Below are positions 4,980 to 8,353 of a DNA stretch of 8,353 bases, piece by piece. The stretch spans positions 1 to 8,353 of the forward strand of contig CACYDB010000012.1 in NCBI GenBank assembly GCA_902773035.1, in the 5' to 3' direction. The DNA comes from an uncultured Ruminococcus sp. GTDB lineage: Bacteria > Bacillota > Clostridia > Oscillospirales > Acutalibacteraceae. The number at the start of each line of letters is the position of its first letter. Positions within the stretch are counted from its first letter, which is position 1. The notes below the pieces were generated by a model. It had not been told where the DNA came from, searched no databases, and worked only from the letters and a program-made list of their open reading frames with translations. A program made the translations under genes and the position numbers.

Positions 4980-6920
4980 ATGAAGAGATTTGTCTGGACA
5001 TCATCACCGTTTTATTTAATATTTTCGGTATTGCTCGCCGCGGGAGCGGTGGCGCTGTTCCCGTATAATCAGCTATTCGGCATTATTGAGGCGTGCTGCG
5101 CCGCGGTGTCGGTGGTTGTATTTGTGCTGGGCAGACTCCGCTTTAAGCGCTATATCGACCGCACTATTGCGGGTGTAATCACGAATATTTCCGAGATAAA
5201 CACCACTTATCTTGAACGCTTCAAGATGCCTGTTGTTGTTTCGGGTAAGTTCGGCGATATTGTCTGGAGCAATCTCAGGTTCAAAAAACAGCTCTGCGGC
5301 GGTCGTAACCCCGTTAACGACAAGATTTCCGTCTATTTAGGCGATAAGAGTATTGACGAAGCGGCTGACTCCGAGGGCTTTGAGCTTGATTTTGACGGCC
5401 GTCACTACACTGTTTTCTGCACATCGGTCGACGACGGCTTCATCTGTTTCTTTGTAGATAACACTTATTATAAGGATATAGCAAAAAAATACAGTGAAAC
5501 ACGTAAATCAGTTGCGATTATCGTTTTTGATAACCGTGAGGAATTTACTAATGACAGCGAGGAGGAGAGTGCAAGAGTTATTCTAGCTCTTGAAACAAAG
5601 CTTCTTCACTTCGCGGACGAGAACAACGCTCTCTTCAAGAGCCTGCCGTCCAACCGTTATATGATGATTTTCGACAAAATCCATCTTGATAAGCTGATAG
5701 CCGAAAAATTCCCGATCCTGAAGGAAATCCGCTCTATCACTTACAATAACCGTTCCGCGACTATTTCCGTGGGAATAGGACTCAACTGCGATACGCTGAT
5801 TGAGAGTGAAAGCTCCGCTAGAAAGGCGCTTGATATGGCTTTGGGACGCGGCGGCGACCAGGTAGCCCTTATGCGTGACGGAGAGTACGAGTTTATCGGC
5901 GGAGTTTCAGCGGGCGTTGAGCGTACCAGTAAGGTAAGAACGAGAGTTGTCTCAACCTCGATTTCACGCGTTATTTCCGAGTCAGACCGTATCTATATTA
6001 TGGGACACAGATTCTCCGACCTCGACAGCGTAGGCGCGGCTATAGGACTCCAGCCCGTTATTCAGAAGGGATTCAGGAAATATTGCCGTATCGTCATAAA
6101 CAAGGAAACCTCAATGGCTAAGCCGCTTATAGAGCTTGCGGACGCGTCGGGTGAAATGATGTTCATTACTCCCGAGGAGGCGCTCAGGAGCGTTTCATCC
6201 CGCACGCTTTTAATAGTTGTCGATACTCACATTCCCGATTATGTCGAGAGCCCCGAGCTTCTACAAAAAGGCAAGCGCGTTGTAGTTATCGACCATCACA
6301 GAAAAATGGTCAACTTCATCCACGACGCTATTGTGTTCTATCACGAGCCCACGGCTTCCTCGGCATCCGAAATGGTGTCGGAGCTTCTGACCTATATAGG
6401 CGACAATCATGTTTCCAAGCTGCAGGCTGAGGCTCTGCTTTCGGGCATTATGCTCGACACCAAGAGCTTTGTAGTCCGCACGGGCGTGAGAACCTTTGAG
6501 GCGGCGGCGTTCCTGAGAAAGAAGGGCGCCGATACGGTTGAAACAAAGACCTTATTCGCTTCAACCCTTGATATCCACAAGGAAAAGTACAAGATAGTCA
6601 GCGAGGCTGAGATAATCAACGGCTGCGCGGTCGCGGAAACCGAGCGCGTATGCGATAATATCCGCCTTGTATGCGCTCAGGCGGCAGACGAGCTATTATC
6701 TGTCGAGGGCGTAAACGCGAGCTTTGTTATCTTCCGCAGCGACGATGAAACGGTAAATATTTCATCCCGAAGCTTCGGCAAGCTCAACGTTCAGCTTGTA
6801 ATGGAAGCTCTCGGCGGCGGCGGTCATCAGAATATGGCGGCTGTTCAGATCAAGAGAGAAACGATAGAAGAAGTCCGCGGACAGCTTCTGACCGCGATAA
6901 ATAACATATACACAGATTAA
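4980..6920 (+). CDS. gdpP: Cyclic-di-AMP phosphodiesterase GdpP (DHH-DHHA1, membrane-bound)
   Basis: GdpP hydrolyses the second messenger c-di-AMP to pApA, affecting potassium and osmotic balance, cell wall stress and beta-lactam tolerance. Domain order matches the family. Two membrane helices lie at about 11-28 and 33-52, followed by a PAS-like domain (about 80-162). A degenerate GGDEF domain (about 173-300) carries GRGGDQV in place of GGDEF. The DHH domain has GHRFSDLDS (342-350, with H343, D347 and D349), VVDTH (D415), IDHHRK (437-442) and LDTKSF (D493). The DHHA1 domain ends with GGGGHQNMAA (612-621). All metal-binding residues expected for catalysis are present. The 646-residue length is close to that of B. 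subtilis GdpP. An in-frame TAG at 4968-4970 excludes a longer form, and the next ATG would remove the membrane helices, so ATG 4980 is chosen despite lacking a ribosome site. It sits between rnj and rplI-dnaB. Confidence 0.95.
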   Translation: MKRFVWTSSPFYLIFSVLLAAGAVALFPYNQLFGIIEACCAAVSVVVFVLGRLRFKRYIDRTIAGVITNISEINTTYLERFKMPVVVSGKFGDIVWSNLRFKKQLCGGRNPVNDKISVYLGDKSIDEAADSEGFELDFDGRHYTVFCTSVDDGFICFFVDNTYYKDIAKKYSETRKSVAIIVFDNREEFTNDSEEESARVILALETKLLHFADENNALFKSLPSNRYMMIFDKIHLDKLIAEKFPILKEIRSITYNNRSATISVGIGLNCDTLIESESSARKALDMALGRGGDQVALMRDGEYEFIGGVSAGVERTSKVRTRVVSTSISRVISESDRIYIMGHRFSDLDSVGAAIGLQPVIQKGFRKYCRIVINKETSMAKPLIELADASGEMMFITPEEALRSVSSRTLLIVVDTHIPDYVESPELLQKGKRVVVIDHHRKMVNFIHDAIVFYHEPTASSASEMVSELLTYIGDNHVSKLQAEALLSGIMLDTKSFVVRTGVRTFEAAAFLRKKGADTVETKTLFASTLDIHKEKYKIVSEAEIINGCAVAETERVCDNIRLVCAQAADELLSVEGVNASFVIFRSDDETVNISSRSFGKLNVQLVMEALGGGGHQNMAAVQIKRETIEEVRGQLLTAINNIYTD

Positions 6921-6944
6921 TATTCACCGAAAGGAATGATATAT

Positions 6945-7394
6945 ATGAAGGTAATCTTACTCCAGGACGTAAAGCCGCTCGGTAAAAAGGGCGACCTTGT
7001 CAGCGCGTCCGACGGTTACGCGAGAAATTTTCTCTTTCCGAGAAAGCTCGCGCGCGAGGCTAATGCTCAGGCTATGAATGAGTACAAAAACGCCGAGGAC
7101 AGCAAGAATTACAAAATCGCTACCCAGAAGGCTCAGGCTGAGCATTATAAAAGTCAGCTTGAGGGCGAGACCCTTGTAATGAGGGCTAAGGGCTCAGGCG
7201 ATAAGCTCTTCGGCAGTATCACAGCCAAGGATATCTCCAACGAGATCAAGCAGAAATTCAAGATTAATGTTGACAAGAGAAAGATAACTCTTTCCTCAGA
7301 TATTAAGAAATTCGGCAGATATACTGCCGAGGTTAAGCTCTTCACGGGTATTTCCGCGAAGCTCAACATTGAAGTAGAGGACATTGATAAGTAA
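6945..7394 (+). CDS. rplI: 50S ribosomal protein L9
   Basis: L9 binds 23S rRNA near the L1 stalk with its N-terminal domain and extends outward by a long helix; it helps frame maintenance and ribosome quality. The 149-residue product begins MKVILLQDVKPLGKKGDLV and has the N-domain signature GYARNFLFP (24-32). A helical, charged linker (about 40-74) follows, then a C-terminal domain starting around GSGDKLFGSIT (83-93). An ATG at 6936, 9 nt upstream, is in frame, but the ribosome site AAAGGA (6930-6935) would touch it directly; it is correctly spaced for ATG 6945, which also matches the family N-terminus. It lies 24 bp after gdpP and 20 bp before dnaB, a common Firmicutes order. Confidence 0.97.
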   Translation: MKVILLQDVKPLGKKGDLVSASDGYARNFLFPRKLAREANAQAMNEYKNAEDSKNYKIATQKAQAEHYKSQLEGETLVMRAKGSGDKLFGSITAKDISNEIKQKFKINVDKRKITLSSDIKKFGRYTAEVKLFTGISAKLNIEVEDIDK

Positions 7395-7414
7395 GAGAAC
7401 AGAAGGGGACCAAA

Positions 7415-8353
7415 ATGCCTGATTTAAACGCTAAAACAGGATATGACGGACTTAACCTGCCCTACAGCCCGGAGGCTGAGCAGGCTGTTCTCGGCGCGAT
7501 AATTCTTGACGGCTCGGTGCTTGACAATGTTTATCATTATCTGCCCGATTCAAGATTTTTCTATGTCCAGACTCATAAGCTGATTTACTCGGCTATGCTC
7601 GATTTGTTCAACGAGAGCAAGAGCATAGACTATGTCGTACTGCTCGAGAAGCTGAAGCGTGAGCGTGATTTTGACGACGCGACGGGCAAGACCTATCTGA
7701 TTGACCTCGCTCAGAATTGTCCCGCTATTTCAAACGCGGTGGAGTTCGCGAAGATTGTACGTGAAAAGCACGATACCCGCGCTCTGATCAATATTGCGCG
7801 TGATATTGTTGACGACGCGTCCTCGGGCGAGTATGATTCCACAATGCTGATTGACTCGGCGGAGCAGAAGATTTTTGACCTGCGCCGTGACGCAGCCGCG
7901 GGACTTGAACCGCTCTCTCAGGTCATCCTCAAGGAGTTTGACCGACTTGACGCTCTCAACAGTGATACCGATGATTCGCTAAAGCCGATTTCCTCGGGAA
8001 TCCGCGACCTCGACCTCGTCATTACGGGACTTAACCGCTCAGACCTTATTCTTCTTGCGGCTCGACCGGGTATGGGTAAAACGAGCTTCGCGCTCAACAT
8101 CGCCCGTAATGTCGCTCAGTCGTCAAAAAAGACGGTAGCGTTCTTCTCGCTGGAAATGACGAAGGAGCAGCTCGCCTCACGTCTGATGTCTACGGAAGCG
8201 CTTGTTCAGGGTACAAAGCTGAGAACAGGCAAGCTTATGGACGAGGAATGGCAGAGGCTTGTATCAGCGGGCGACGTACTCTCTCAGTGTGAGTTCTATC
8301 TTGACGATACTCCGGGCATTACGGTAGCCGAAATCAAGTCAAAGCTCAGGCGA
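7415..8353 (+). CDS. dnaB: Replicative DNA helicase DnaB, 3' end cut by the window
   Basis: This is the hexameric ATP-driven helicase that unwinds DNA at the replication fork and recruits primase (called DnaC in B. subtilis). The reading frame is open from ATG 7415 to the last base: 313 codons, about 70% of the usual 440-450. The N-terminal primase-interacting domain spans roughly 14-118 (LPYSPEAEQAVLGAIILD at its start). A helical linker follows, then the RecA-like motor domain from about 188. Walker A is ARPGMGKTS (216-224), with K222 contacting phosphate. FFSLEM (243-248) carries the conserved glutamate E247. Walker B and the arginine finger lie beyond the window. The start is supported by AAGGGG (7403-7408), 6 nt upstream. 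It is 20 bp after rplI in the same operon. No intein or frameshift is seen in the visible part. Confidence 0.96.
   Translation, partial: MPDLNAKTGYDGLNLPYSPEAEQAVLGAIILDGSVLDNVYHYLPDSRFFYVQTHKLIYSAMLDLFNESKSIDYVVLLEKLKRERDFDDATGKTYLIDLAQNCPAISNAVEFAKIVREKHDTRALINIARDIVDDASSGEYDSTMLIDSAEQKIFDLRRDAAAGLEPLSQVILKEFDRLDALNSDTDDSLKPISSGIRDLDLVITGLNRSDLILLAARPGMGKTSFALNIARNVAQSSKKTVAFFSLEMTKEQLASRLMSTEALVQGTKLRTGKLMDEEWQRLVSAGDVLSQCEFYLDDTPGITVAEIKSKLRR

Noticed and set aside
6936..6944. Upstream in-frame ATG for L9 adding three residues (MIY)
   Set aside because: The ribosome site AAAGGA abuts this ATG, leaving no spacing. ATG 6945 is correctly spaced and gives the standard MKVILL start.
1..8353. 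Mobile elements, CRISPR repeats, tRNA genes, inteins or a defence island
   Set aside because: I saw no long direct or inverted repeats, no transposase or integrase motifs, no cloverleaf, and no foreign-looking gene; all eight genes are intact core families, apart from dnaB being cut by the window.

Overview
The window looks like chromosomal DNA from a low-to-mid GC member of the Firmicutes class Clostridia. The genes have roughly balanced base composition, while the two larger intergenic stretches are very AT-rich. Ruminococcaceae/Oscillospirales-type gut Clostridia are my best guess, but this is an inference from gene content, gene order and Gram-positive-type signals (strong AGGAGG-like ribosome sites, TTGnnn-17-TATAAT promoters), not an identification. 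All eight genes belong to known core families. I found no mobile element, CRISPR array, tRNA, rRNA or toxin/defence cassette.

Layout. (1) Bases 1-248 are AT-rich and intergenic. A leftward promoter at the very edge fires out of the window, and a rightward promoter drives nrdR. The nrdR promoter carries two NrdR-box-like palindromes, so nrdR is probably autoregulated. (2) nrdR (249-704, +) meets a leftward operon tail to tail, and a single hairpin at 720-751 can terminate both. (3) The leftward operon rnhA-iscS-iscU (2862 down to 760) encodes RNase HI, a cysteine desulfurase and an Fe-S scaffold. Its genes are 12 bp apart and share a good promoter at 2913-2941. (4) Bases 2863-3158 are a divergent intergenic region. 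Its rightward promoter has a 17-bp palindrome across the -10/+1 region and is followed by a roughly 120-nt leader. (5) The rightward operon rnj-gdpP-rplI-dnaB (3159 to beyond 8353) encodes ribonuclease J, a membrane c-di-AMP phosphodiesterase, ribosomal protein L9 and the replicative helicase. dnaB is cut by the window end after 313 codons.

How the genes fit together. The region is housekeeping: deoxynucleotide supply control (NrdR), RNA-DNA hybrid removal and replication fork movement (RNase HI, DnaB), RNA decay and translation (RNase J, L9), c-di-AMP turnover (GdpP), and Fe-S cluster building (IscS, IscU). The gdpP-rplI-dnaB order is a familiar Firmicutes arrangement; placing rnj directly upstream is less universal. 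The points most worth a second look are regulatory: the tandem NrdR boxes, the palindrome in the rnj promoter, the long rnj leader, and the gdpP start, which has no Shine-Dalgarno site and is preceded by a tandem TTTAGAT repeat. I did not find evidence of a new multi-gene system here.
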